Source: Cylicocyclus nassatus
Taxonomy: Eukaryota > Nematoda > Chromadorea > Rhabditida > Strongylidae
DNA length: 64,000 nt
NCBI GenBank assembly: GCA_958299035.1
Contig: CATQJL010000326.1
Span: 3,362,232 to 3,426,231 of the forward strand
Direction of reading: 5' to 3'
How positions within the stretch are numbered: position 1 is the first letter of the stretch; every line of letters begins with the position of its first letter. Both the position numbers and the translations under genes were made by a program. Shown here one piece after another: positions 11,541 through 24,143 of the stretch. Below the pieces are notes generated by a model that did no database searches, had not been told where the DNA came from, and was given only the letters and a program-made list of their open reading frames with translations.

Positions 11541-14500
11541 TCATAATTCCACCGGCGGTAAATCATATAGCCGTTCATCCGTGGCATCAAGGAACGGTCT
11601 CAGGACTGGTTTGTCCGCTTTTTCTGGGGGTGGTGGCTTTGCAAGCGCCTTAAAAATACCTGTAATATTCTCAAAATTGCAGTCTACATAGCAATTTACC
11701 GGGGTTCTGTTTTCTTGTGGAAATTTGGTTTTACGCTCCAGGTTTTGCACTCGAAGTGTATCTTCCAGAGAGGAGATGAAATCTTGCGATGGTTTCTTTG
11801 CCTAAATGGTGGGAAAATGGTTTCACCAATTAGAATGAAAAATATATATCTACCAAGGGAGGTGGTTTTTTGAGCGCTTGTTCGCTTACTACTTTGCCAG
11901 CTACTATTATCGGGATTGGATCACTAATCTGGAGCTTCGGAGCGATCGGTGGCAAGCGAATTTCTAAAAAAAATTGTGTTTTCATTTCACCTGTTGAAAT
12001 TATAGAAGAATGAGATAGACTGATGGACAGTTGTTATAGGCTGAAGTCAGAGTCCACCAGCTAACCGATTTCCCATTTTATAGTCGAGTCATTTGTAAAC
12101 TAATATGCGTATTGCACACCACACGCGCAACTTCACGACTTGTGCTACTAATCTGTTATTTTTCAAACATTTCTCCTTGCTTTCTTCTCTTTTATAGCTT
12201 GATAGGTTGAGTATCAAGTAGTGGTACAAACATCAAGAACATGTTACAATAAATCGAGATTTACTAACGATTTTCTGGTAAGGAGTCGTGGGTCACCGCG
12301 CGCTGTGTGCATATTTCATAATGAGTTACAAATCACTCGCATAATAGCGTCGCTTTAGAGAGTGCAACGAAATTTATCGTTCATCCTCACCACTATCTTT
12401 TGGGAGGATCCTCAGTGACTTTGGAGGATTCATAGGGACGTATTCGGACATCGGAGGTGGCTCTTTACACACCGGTATCGGTGAATCTAAAGTCAGTGGA
12501 ATTGGAGGTCGTGGTGCTTGTCGAATCGGCTGGCACGCTGGAGTCAATGTTTTTATACGGGACCACTGAATTTTTGTGGAACTCACTGATGGTGGGGAGC
12601 TGTACCAGATTTGTTCGGGACGATTTTGATGGAAGAGCAAAATGATTTGATTGCATACTGTTGATGAAGTCTGAAGCTGGTGAGTCGGGAGGGCAAAGGC
12701 GAGTGTGTAACGATGGCAAGTTTCTGTAAAAAGTAAGACAGATATTTAAGGCTGTGCTAAGGGACACCTAAAATTTAGGGTAAAAAGCGTAGAATCAAAT
12801 TCAGAGTCCTCCTCTTCTCAGCAGTCTCTTTGTGCAGTTGCACCACATTTGCAATCAGTGTAGTAGCACAACCAGATTCACTTTCATAATCGTAGGAACG
12901 GCGAACGGCTAATCGTAACATTAAAAAATTGCACACAGTAGAAAAATGATGAGAAACTCGAAAATCACCGTTGGATGCAGATCCAGAAAATAGTGCAATC
13001 ACACAAAATGACTGCTGAACTGAGAATGGCTGTAAACTTGCAAAAAACATTATCTTGCCAAAACTACAAAAGAACTGAGGACGGCTGCAAAATTTGCGGA
13101 AAAATAACATTTTCTCAAAACTACTAAAAAGCTACTTACGTTTTGTCTTTCTCTGCTGGCTTGTGCTCGGAATATCCTGAGAATTTACGCCTGAATATAC
13201 AAAAACTTTTAGTAAGGTGCAACACTACAAATTTTAATGTGAGTTCTTGTGGAAAGAATAAAAAGTGATCAATAATAAAGTAGGTGCTGGAGGTGCTGGG
13301 TAAAAAAGTAGGTTGTTAATGAAAGGTTGAATACGCGGTTGCATGTAAATATCAAAAAAAATGATTTGATTAGGAGAGATGAACATCTTGACATTTTATC
13401 ACAATTAATCTTACTATTAACAACCATAATGGCTTCGAAAATGATCTTTTCCATACACTGTACTCGAAAAGATCTATAAAAATTTATTCAAATGAGATTG
13501 GAACTTTTCTTATTTCTATACAACTTGAAAAGCCTTGGTCAATTATGATTTCAGCAATTCGACCAATATATCACGAAGAGAATAAGTGAATAAAAAAATA
13601 AAACAAATAAAATAAAGCGAATAATTTGGAAACGTGAGCTTTGTGTTGTGAGGAAACAAGGGAGGGTATTGTTTGTTATTTTTTCGTGGAGATTATCTCA
13701 CTCGGGAATACATACGATGTAATCGAATTTTAAATTATGAGTATAAACGTACTTGAGATAAATGAGTATTCCACAGATGATAAGTGCAGCTCCAAATGTG
13801 AATGTTGTATACAAGTATTCTCTTGCAATGATAAATCGACATGTCCTTGGTTCACATAAAGCGTTATTACAATATCTGAAAAAATGATCTTAGCTCGCAA
13901 GCAGGTGATTGTGGGAAAGACGAAGCAGTTTTTGCAATTCCATACTCATGAATGAATGTCTCAAGGAAGAACGCAGTTACGAGAGTACAAAAAGTGTAGT
14001 CTAATTACACCCACGCAGTGTAGAGCAGACAAATGTTGAGTTTACAAAATCTTGCATAGATCAAATGGAATAAAAATGACTTTTTTGAACTGTGAACAAA
14101 ATTATTTTCATCTCTGAAATTGGAAGAAAGAACACTTTACTATAAAGTTTGAGTGCAGCTTGTCGTTGGCTACCCTTGCAGAACAAAACTTTTTAATGTG
14201 GCACTGCAAATTTTGATATTCTCCTGATCAAGTAGTTAGAATGGGAAAAGCCAGTTCACAGAGGAATCTACTATCACTGCATTTTTTTTTGTTGCAAAAA
14301 CACAGCTCGGAACGTAAAAATATCACGATATCAAAGGTAAGGACTATTTCAGACAGTTGGTTCCACGTCGCGTAAAAATTTAGCGTAAGACCTGAGTCTA
14401 TTACTTCCTACCAAAATTTAGGTCTGTAGATGAGTTTTGCGTTGAAAATTCGTAATTTCTTCCTAACTTTTTCGCCATTTTTGAGCTTATATCGTTGAGT

Positions 14501-17500
14501 CATTCGTAACTTAATATGCGTATTGCACACCATGTGTGCTAACTGACGAACTGCAAAATTAGAACCTGCACATTTGCAGTGATTTCTCCTGATTTTCTTG
14601 TCCCTTTTGTTTTCGTCGGATAAATGTTAGCCAGTAGTCAATATCTTTAAAGTTTGACAGGCTAGAAAATGTTTTACTGAAAAGTTAGTAGTAAGGGTGC
14701 CGTGGTTAATCGCGCATAGTGTGCATCCTCACAAATTATGTTACAACTGACTCGAGGATACCTTTTCTCTCGCTTCCGACTTAACGACTCGTTGTATCCC
14801 TGGAAAAGAGTCTAGTAACTGGGGTTACGCAGCTAATAAATGTGGGGTTTGTGAAACTCAAAGTAATGCGCACGAGTCTTCATATTAGGGGGGGGGGGGG
14901 GCGGATTTTTGTCCAAAGTAAATGAAGATATAATGTAAAATCGAGCCTTGCCGGTCCACAGTCGCAATCCTCATCGAGCTCGACAATTCCATTTCCACAA
15001 ATAGGTAGAACAGTGCGAGGGAGACGACGTGGTTCTCCTAAGCACTCTATCGACGGCAATAAGTCTATCAATGCTTGAGCACTGCATTCTTGATCAAATC
15101 CTCTGTAAAATGGAGTCTGATCAAAGTCAAAATAATCGCTCGATGAGTTTTCCTATCAACTTTATTGAAGCTCCTTCTTTGTTTCCTTATAAGACTTGGT
15201 ATGCATTTCTAGCAACAGCAAAGCGAATTTTGCCGCTTTCATGAAATATTTGTGTGAAAATGATTCACGAAATTGATACAGCTTCTGCATTCTTCGCAGT
15301 GACTCATCCAAAAGAAAGAAAACATATGGGAAATCAAAGCATGTAACAGCAAGATTCCGAAACGTACTTTAAAACATAACACTAAAGAAACACTATCATT
15401 ATTTTTCCGACTGCATTTTTGAGTTTTCTCTCACAAAATGACATAGTTGTGAAATCCTCTTGCAGAAGTTGACTGTCACGTATAAATATCGCTGAAATTA
15501 TAACTTACTCGATGCGAAGACAATTCCCACGATTTTTCTTTGAGCAATGGCAGTCTGCGGTAGATGAATGTGATAATCCCAGCAAATGCGAAAGCTCATG
15601 GAAGAACACGGAAGCGTACTCGTACGGAGCTTCGGGAAAGAACTGAAAGATGAAGCTAACTTTGCATTGACAGCGTCTAAGATTAAAGAAATTTTTCATT
15701 ATTTTTTGACATGACTCGCACATTGAATTTGTACAAGGTTGCTTTCTCCCTAAAATGAATTTACATTGCTTGCTTTTTCGAGAATGACCCGAGAGAAATT
15801 ATTATTTTTATTCCTGGAATGATATTTAATTATTCACAAAACATCGACTATGTGCCATCAGAAGTATGACAAAAGATTTGCTTTAGAGAGCTGAAGCGTT
15901 ACATAGGTTTTCGTAAGTGAACAAAGGATTTGCTTAACTGCAAAATTATGGAAATGCAACTCTTAAATAAACACAAAAGAATCGCAGCGCATCACAGAGC
16001 TAGCTACATCTTGGCTCGTTGAATATGTTGCCTTCGCCAAAATTTCATCTAGTTTAGTTTTCAAAGACCTTTCTGTTGAGGCAGTTTATCTCCTACAGAA
16101 AACAGCAACGATATATTGAGAAGAAATTTGAAAAAAAATTGCGACAAAGGACAATAAAAATTGTCTTGTGTCGCGATTTTCCGTTCCTGTTGAAAGTAGG
16201 TATGAATTCATACCTATTTCGTATATTAGAATACGAAGTAGGTATGAGTTCATACAGCAGACACATTATTTGCAGACATCAGGTAGAAAGCTTGTTCCCA
16301 AACTTGTCGCCCCCTTACCGCGGCTATGCCTCTTACCTCCTTTTCTCCATATCAAACATCCGAACATTTTTACTTTAAGTTAGAGCACAAAACAATCTCT
16401 GTTTACTCTCTTCAACGCGAGCTATTTTTTCATTGAAGAAAGTCGCTAAAAAGCATTGATAAAAGCTTTGATCATACTGCGGACCAGCAATTTCCAGCAA
16501 GTACTTATTCTAGCACTTGTGATTACGGTAACATTCATCGAAAAGGTTACAGTTTTTCGTGAGGATGCCCTTCAACCGGCTTAATGAACTTCAAATAAAT
16601 CCAATTCAGCAAGAATTCATTACAGTGTTTTCCATTTAAAGAAAAAGTAGCTTTCGCTCCTCTGGCGTGATACAGTAGCCATAGAAATCTGAGCTGAATG
16701 CTGCTAATCACAGTAAAAACAATGAGAAAAGCTCTATGGACCTCTGCCTTTCTCAGAGGATGGAGGTAAATGGAGGGAGGAAAGAGGGTGTGGAGAGAGT
16801 AGAAATGACGAACTGCGCTATGGTGTGGAAACTACTATCAAATACGAATCAAACGAAGTACACAGCACTTTGCACAGGCTAAATAAAGAAGATTTTAATT
16901 TTCTTACCCCAGCAATGCCTACAGCAGTCCGTTTACACACTCCGTTCACATAAGCTATACCTCCTTCATATCGGTGTCGAATGAGGATGGCGACATCGTG
17001 AGGGGCCTATAATTCATTTCTCCATAAAATGCTCAGCAAAAGAAGTGCGATTATCAACAAAATGTTTGGCAACGAGAAATAAGTGCATAATCTGTATTGC
17101 AATTCATAAAAACTGTACTCAGTTGCATACAATATCTTCTGTAGTGAGCCGCCAATCGAGGAACTGTTCGAGTGTGACATTATAACCACGTACTGGAAGA
17201 ACATCTACTACAGCTAACCGGATGTCGAGTTGAAAAGCATACTAAATAGAAACACTAAAATCTCAAAAGTGCACTTTTCAAAAGTAACCCAATTTTCGAA
17301 CCGCTTACTAAATTAACAGCATGCATTAATGTAAGCATAGCAGCTCGAATTCGTTCGCGTTGATGACCATAATGCCGAGCCTGAAATAGTACATATAAGA
17401 GAAAGTTCGGCAATAACAAAATGCTTGGATTTGTACAAAACTGGGCTCGAGTTTTATTATGACCTACCACACCAGCATCCACAGCCAAGAGTACTTCAAC

Positions 17501-19802
17501 ATAATGAGGTGATTTTCGTTTTGCATCACTCCAGTCTGGTAAAGTTCCTGAAGATGAAAGCAATCCTTTTTCGTCATTGCGAGGTAGAGGAAGTACCTAG
17601 GAAAGATTCTTACATCATATTGTGAATGTAATAATATTGGCTAAGAAGAATCTAGTAATATCAACTTTTTGTGGTATTTTAATTTATCTAAGAAAGATTT
17701 TCACATCATATTGTGAATGTAATATTGGCTAAGAAGAATCTAGTAATATCAACTTTTTGCGAGTATTTTAATTTATCTTGCATCTCTTCCCCTAACTTTC
17801 AAAGCTCGCAATTCGGACAATGTTACACTTACTGTTTCTGTCTGCTTTATGATATAGTTATTTTGTTTTATCATTTCATTTGTACATATTGGAATCACCT
17901 TATTTTGAAATTCATTTTAACATTAATTGTGGGATTCAGCCGTTAGTCACGCAATTTATCATTCCGACGACATGCAATCAAGGTAGCCCAATGTCGGATC
18001 CCAACAAATCTCATTACTTTTCCTTGTAAAATAGAGGAGGAAAGTATTTTTCACTGCATAAGTAGCAGAAGAATAAGGGTACACCTGATGGAACTTGCTC
18101 CAAGAAAATTGTCTGTATCTAACCATGTGCATGCCTTTATTTATAAGGCCGCCTTGAAAATTCGGTCGGTTCGATGCTTTCGAAAATCAGAATTCTTCAC
18201 CCGCCTCAATTCTACTCAAAAATCCTTCACCATATTTTTATACAGAAATCAAACAGAGCCATCTTGGGCTGTACAAAATTTTCTTCAGATACATCCAATT
18301 TGCTGTTTCAACTTTTACGAACACTTGGAGATGTGTAACATGAAACACAGAACCCCAGTAAAAAATATAAAAAAATTCCAAGTTTTTTTTGAGTTAACTC
18401 TTACTCATTAGCAATTGTTATTCAGGAATAACAAGTTTTATGTGCCCAAATTTTGTGTCACGCCCCCTCACTACGTGAATCCAAAAACTGAGGTTGCAAA
18501 TGAATAATTATCGAAAAATTGCGTAATGTAGGTGATCTAGAATGGCTAGATTGTAGCAATTCAACATAACATTCTACATTACAGTTAGCGCGTCTTCAAG
18601 AATCCAGAAAAAAAGTTTCAAATATTTACAAATAATGCTGACATTGTTGTTTTGCTCAAAATATAGACAAAATTGCAAAAATTGCATGGATTAGAGAATG
18701 AATTAGCTAGAAAGAGAAATTTTAGTTGAAATGAATGATATCTAATTCGCCCGTCGGCCATTGATTTGAATGTTATAGTGATAGATCAAAGAAAACTGAC
18801 AAAAAATTCCGTGATAACCCAATATACAAGTAGATACACGATATGTTTTCAAGGTTACTTTCTGCATGTTTTGCGCCCCAAAAATATTTTGATAGACCGG
18901 AACACAGTGATTAATATGACCACGTGGGTGATCATTCACTGTGTCATCTTGGAGAAAAGGTCACACATTTAATCATGTATTGATGTTTCATTGCTGGTAG
19001 CAACTCTCATTGTCAAAGTCTGACGAATTTTCTGTCGTCGCTTGTTATTTGCTGGATTACAAGACGTTAATTTTCAGAGTTCAACCGTGTAATTCTTTTT
19101 GCACGGTGGATAATCGCTAATGTCAATGTTTGTGGAGTCGATATTGATTTTAGGAAGATGCGCTTAGTTTAAGCAAATGACATCATTAAACAAAGTTCTC
19201 TGTCGGTAAGAATTGAACTTTCCCGATTCTTTCAAGACATGAAAGTTGAAACTGGTCTCTTTCATAAAACTGGCTCAATATCTATCAAAACCCAGTTGAC
19301 TCACTAAAATTTGCGCATAACAATGGGGTGTTTATTGCTGAAGATGTGATCAAGTCACGTTTTTGAGCCACAGGTCTGTTTTCACATGTTCGCGACAAAT
19401 GAGAGCACGGAAATGAGGAGTACTGTTTGCTTGGTCGTGACCAGGATCAATTACGTGGGGCCTAAAGAATGAGCGTCAGAAAAGAATTGTAGAAGAAGTG
19501 GAAATTAGAAAAAAAAAACTAAGAAAGTAGAAGCTTATACACTAATTTGGAGAAACTAGGCAGCAGGGAAACTACACAGAACGTGAATACATTTTAGTCT
19601 TATAAATATCTGGAAATATTTGGAGTTGTAGAGATAAGATCGACGTGGCCAAAAAATCTAAACTTGAAAAAAAAAAAGACTAGCAAAGGCTTGCACTTAC
19701 CTGATCGTGTACAACTATTTCGCTGCCAGTCGATTGCGCCCCATTTGCTATCACCGAAGATACAAAAACTGCGAGATGAAGTGAGGGCAAGCTCAGGGGC
19801 AT
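11541..19802 (-). CDS. ADAM-type membrane metalloprotease with proline-rich tail
   Basis: Exons in transcript order: 19701-19802, (prodomain gap), 17468-17547, 17309-17380, 17131-17241, 16908-17006, 15509-15642, 14947-15102, 13753-13875, 13140-13190, 12587-12723, 12391-12537, 11854-11963, 11541-11801. The first exon encodes a signal peptide (MPLSLPSLHLAVFVSSVIA). The reprolysin domain runs from PHYVEVLLAVDAG to HELSHLLGLSH, a perfect HExxHxxGxxH zinc site, so it should be catalytic. The Met-turn is odd: CLRI stands where ADAMs have CIM. CGNGIVELDEDCDCG opens a disintegrin-like segment that passes within about 20 residues to a transmembrane helix; cysteine-rich and EGF modules are missing. The cytoplasmic tail carries KKPPPL and KPPPPEK, likely SH3 ligands. 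ADAMs shed or cleave surface proteins. The disintegrin exon has no GT donor; AG|GC at 14946 keeps phase. Prodomain exons between 17548 and 19700 were not placed. Confidence 0.85.
12084..12340. repeat. Paired intron MITE, copy 1 (ADAM intron)
   Basis: Inverted ends read CGAGTCATTTGTAA on the left and TTACAAATCACTCG on the right. Internal blocks TAATATGCGTATTGCACACC and a CGCGC...GTGTGCAT segment match the copy at 14496-14754. It lies in the intron between exons 12391 and 11963. Confidence 0.75.
14496..14754. repeat. Paired intron MITE, copy 2 (ADAM intron)
   Basis: Same orientation and nearly the same length (259 versus 257 bp) as the copy at 12084-12340, sharing GAGTCATT, TTAATATGCGTATTGCACACC and the right-hand ATGTTACAACTGACTCG end. 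Sequence between the shared blocks has diverged. Confidence 0.75.
14888..14901. repeat. 14-base poly-G run beside the ADAM disintegrin exon
   Basis: Uninterrupted G run on the plus strand (poly-C in the transcript), about 45 bp downstream of the end of the disintegrin exon on the minus strand. Confidence 0.9.
17600..17779. repeat. Tandem duplication of about 90 bp
   Basis: Two adjacent copies, 17600-17690 and 17691-17779, differ only by a few substitutions and small indels. Each runs from GAAAGATT through GGCTAAGAAGAATCTAG to AATTTATCT. The pair lies in the region where the ADAM prodomain exons are expected. Confidence 0.85.
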
Positions 19803-22276
19803 AGACTACGATGTTATTTCCTAGAAATTCTAAAATCTACTAGGTAACGATAGACCGGTGGTGCAAAGAGATAAAATTATGTCGAAATCTATGGGGCGAG
19901 GATAATCGCAGCGTGAAAATTGGATGACGCGCAGGATCATATTACGAGGTCAGAAAGAGAAAAAAAGAACTCAAGTGCAAATTTTGTAGAAAACGCTGAA
20001 GCATTATTGTAAAACTATACTGTCCGAAAGAAGAAACCATAAAAAGGCTCTTGATAAATGATAAATTGGTGATGACTAATGGTTAGAACGCGTGGAGACG
20101 GATGACTAGTGCGCAGTGGAATCCTGTCTTGTGTCGAGCCTATAACAGTCACCGGCGTGCTGTGTGCGATGTGAGGAGCGAGTGTGAAGTTAGTGTTGAA
20201 GTAAAAGAAGACTTTCTATTGTTGCCACATCAGCACATTTGCTCAACAAACTGGTCTGGTCTTAATAGCCAACTTATTGCTAGCTTTAAGGGCAGAAAGA
20301 ACGAAAAAAATTTCAAATTAGCCGAAATGAGGATTTAAAGTGTGTCTCAAACTTATGTGTACACTCCAAAAATCATACCGTAATCTTACAGTAACAAAAA
20401 GCGACCGATGAGGCACTGGTCGTTAATAATCTCGCCTATGTATATAGTTCGAGGACTTTTACATAGATTTACGGTGCAAAACGAATAATCATTCATTGTT
20501 ACGAATAATCATTCTTTGTTATTTGAATAACAGTATGAATTTTGGAGAGCATTTCAAGCATTTAGGGTCAAACTGTGTCAGAAGAGGTTTCAAAAATCTA
20601 ATGAATCCATCATTAATGAATCAAAAGCAAGAGTACAGTTCGATTCAAATGGATTGGCTCCTGGTAGGCAGGGCTTCGTGACCTAATTAAGGCTAGGAAA
20701 CGATCAGAGAGCACTTTCGCGCGAGAGAGACGCATTGCGTTGCGAGCGTGAGCGGTCATCTTCCAGCCGCCAATCTCGTTGAAAAGAGTAGAAGCAACTT
20801 CAATTTTTAAGATAGGTTACTCGAATTTATTTACTTGAAGAGGTTTCCAATTTTTTGAGGATCTATCGGTAATGCTATTCAGGCTGCAGATATAATTTGA
20901 AGCACGCTTTCCAATTAATATTCAGAGGTACTTGAAATAGTTAAGGAGGAAGATTTATCAACATGAAACTGTGTATGCATATTTTTGGGCACCTTTCAGA
21001 GAGGGCTTAATAGCTCATGCTTGACTAGAACAAATGCGAAGAGGAACAGTTGCCCGTTTTACGAAATCCGTTGAGAACCCCCTTGAAAGTGTATGTAAGT
21101 CAAGTGAGAAAAGTGAGAACAAGAATTGACCGTGATCGCTAAGCACTGTGTTGTGATTAGCTCCGCGCGTGTAAGCCGGGGGCCCCACCGAAAGTTCCGA
21201 AGAGCTTGCTAGTCTAGTGTTATAACAAGAGAAAATTGATTGAGCGACATGAACATACTCTCCAAAGCACTTTTTTAGCTGAGAATGGAATCTTTGGTTG
21301 GCACGGAAGAAAATGTGTAAATACTTGAAGAGACAGCAGTGATAATCACTTGTTCACGTCGACGAGAATAGCGAAACGGTTGTATGTTTCAAAACATTGT
21401 CTTCTTAGTATATCATGATTTCGATTGCGGAGAAAGTGTTGGTTACTAACTTTGGCAAAGGAAAAGAACGACTGGATTGGTCCAAAAATTTGGGAAAAAT
21501 GAGTTAGAATATGTTAAGTATGCCTTCTATAATACTTAGCAGTATGTGCGATCAAGATAGAGCATTAGATATTGTTCGCTGCTTAAGAGAAAAGCTAGAT
21601 CATTATTGTTATAAAACGATAAAAAAGAAACTTTGTATCATGACTGTATTATACTTGACTTTTTGAAGAGCGTGAGCAAAGAATGAAAAACCACATCACC
21701 CACATTATGACTGCGTAGGTCTAAGTACCCTATACAAATTTAAAAAGCTCCTTATCGCCTCTTATCAATAAACAAATAGTGGAGACAGTGGAAAAGGAAA
21801 ACAGACTAGAAATGAGTCAAACTGGCAGCAATTAACGGTTAGCGACCGCTGATTATCGTTAAAGATAATCGCAATGAAGTCTTTGCGGTCATGATGAGGC
21901 GCAAAACGGCGCTTAGCGGTGAGAGCCGCAGTTTTTCAGGGGTCCCATTGTTTGAAGGTCATCATATCTAGTAATGCGGACGCTCTCGGCTGAGGTTTAC
22001 ACAAGTGTGAAACGGTCAGGTAGAGTGGATCCCCTGGCTGGATTAGTCATAGCTCGGATCAACAATGATCTTGAGGATTACACTTCCCTTGGAACAATGG
22101 ATCTCTTAGCTCCAATAGCTGCCGCTTCAGAACTCAAATAACAAACGTTTCAAAACACTTAACATGAGACTTTTGATGACCACGACTATTTCGGGTGGTG
22201 TATATGAATGCATGCATTTGAGAAGTTGATTCCGAAATTATGCTCATCATCATGGAACGATCTTGTAAATTAATTA
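19803..22276. other. Intergenic region upstream of the ADAM gene
   Basis: No gene recognised. It holds MITE copy 2 (20652-20775) and a structured GC-richer stretch near 21830-22120 with short hairpins (for example GATTATCGTTAAAGATAATC) but no known RNA signature. Confidence 0.4.
20652..20775 (+). repeat. GC-rich palindromic MITE, copy 2
   Basis: Ends GATTGGC...GGTAGGCAGGGC and TTCCAGCCGCCAATC are degenerate inverted repeats. The core GTGACCTAATTAAGGCTAG and CAGAGAGCA are the same as in the copies at 731-885 and 37977-38087. It lies about 850 bp upstream of the ADAM start codon. Confidence 0.75.
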
Positions 22277-22915
22277 TTAGGTTGTCCCATAAGTCTTTTC
22301 GAATATGAGCCTTCAAATCGACACTGAGGGTTGGCTGGTCTTTTACCTATTTCTGTGTTGCCTGATTTTCTGTTCGATTTCGGTTTTTTAATGGTGCACC
22401 ACGAATGTATACATAAAAATAAAAATAAAAAATATTTCTCAAGAACTATGTAGGGGACCTACAAGGCTGCAAATTTGTGGTAGTATTTCTAAGTGAATAA
22501 GCTATATAATCCCGTATTTGCGAGGAAAACAGAGCCGATACAGGCAAAATTTGTAAAATCAGCTCATAATTCTTTTCTTGATTCCTAGCCATCAGAAAGA
22601 TGCGGCAAGTGCATGTATAAATATCTAGTGAGGAGAGCACATGCGTAAGCAAGTTTGAAATCTGAAGAGTTGTTTTGAACTGAAATATGATAGTTTTCGT
22701 TTTTCGGGAATTCGGAAATTTTTCTGTTTTGGCCTGAAACTCAATGCTGATCAAGCTTAGTGCGAACTTTCAAATGCCATTTTACAGAGCTTGCTTTAAT
22801 GTGGAATGGTGTCCATTCTATTGCCCATTCTATTGTGAAATACAAGAAAAACTAACTTATGTTGGTGAAAATCAGACATGAAATGACTTATGGGGAGAAA
22901 ACTTCCGCAACCTAA
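22277..22915. mobile_element. Mariner-like non-autonomous element (degenerate right end)
   Basis: The left end TTAGGTTGTCCCATAAGTC abuts TA. A likely right end, GACTTATGGG followed by an insertion-like stretch and GCAACCTAA, is also followed by TA. The interior shares a core with the element at 40345-40853. No transposase frame is intact. Confidence 0.55.
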
Positions 22916-23635
22916 TACATAGTTGCGGACGCTTTTTTCCGTTCCATGTAACGGCTATCAGTTACTTTAGCAATTTCAGTTCACATGAATGTCTTCAAAG
23001 ACTTATCTTTTGGATCTTCTAACAATCGCTTCCTCACAAAGATAGGCACTTTTTGCCAAAGAAGTTTTAGAATCTTACCAGCGTGAATTCTTTCCTGTTC
23101 ACCAAAGAGACAATATGCATGTACCAATATGAGACCTTTTTCCCGCGTTGAGCAGTAGGATTTTATAAGATTGTTTGATGTCGTGAAAGACTACGTGTAT
23201 AATTATTGGGTACAAAGGTTCTGCCTTAGCATTTTTGAAAAAGTGTAGTTTTGCGCTGGGACAAGATCTGTTGAAGTTAGGCGTGAAAAAAGGGTATCAC
23301 AAATCTTAATTCACTGCGCCAGGTCGTTGTAAGTGGAACGTTTCCGTAAAGTCCTTTTAATACGAGTTTCACAACGTAATCTCTTTCAGCGAGGAAACTT
23401 TCAGCTAAATTTTACGCTGTTGTTTAATGTAAACCCAAAAATCACACCTTTTCACAGAAATGGTTAGAAAGAATTGAGTTGGAAAAAAGTAATACCGTAT
23501 TTGTGCAGACATCCATGAAAGCTTCTTTGTTGCTTATCATCTATGATTTTTCAAGGAGAAGCAGTTCAAAGCTTCTGCTAACATACCCACTACTCAGAAT
23601 TTTCTACTAAATGTAAAGGACAGTTATGCCCCAAT

Positions 23636-23976
23636 ATGGCCAAATTTCAAAATCAGTTCCATGACTTCCTAAGCCGTTTTCATGCTGTGATGGACGTAGA
23701 GAAGATTAATTCGGTATTTGGATGGACACAAGTTCTCTCTAGTTTAAGAGTAACGGTAAGATTATCGGTCTGCCTTCTTGAGATACTTTGATTGAGAAAC
23801 GAAATTTTATCATATTTGCCACAGTGAGAATATGGGGAATCTTGATTCTTCTTGCTTTTTCTTTATAGGGAGACAAATTCTACTCAAATACAATTTACAC
23901 ACTTCCCATTGAAGTGCTTTTGCTAAAGAGAGTGGTCGAAGATTTGTTTGCAGCAGTTGTGGGACCCGCAAAATAG
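23636..23976 (+). CDS. Small two-exon protein, unknown function
   Basis: Exons 23636-23755 and 23869-23976 join in phase through a GTAAG...TTTATAG intron and encode 75 aa from the first ATG; further upstream exons are possible because the frame stays open to about 23618. Residue texture is protein-like (MAKFQNQFHDFLSRFHAVMD at the start, ending in VVEDLFAAVVGPAK). No signal peptide, membrane segment or known motif was recognised. It could be a small gene, the 3' end of a larger gene, or a degraded one. Confidence 0.4.
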
Positions 23977-24143
23977 ACCGAAATTGTTTATTAGCGAACC
24001 TATTAAGTAATGAATATCACTGACTGTTTCACAAATTGGTACACTTTCGATTAATGACGACTTGCAAGAAAAATCGAAATTTGAGTAATCGTCTTCCTCC
24101 TTTTTATTATAATAAATTTATTTTTTTTACAAACATAATTCCA

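Noticed and set aside
12465..12767. Continuous 100-codon frame across the ADAM tail
   Set aside because: It reads through a 49-bp intron (12538-12586); splicing gives the proline-rich tail that continues in phase to the next exons.
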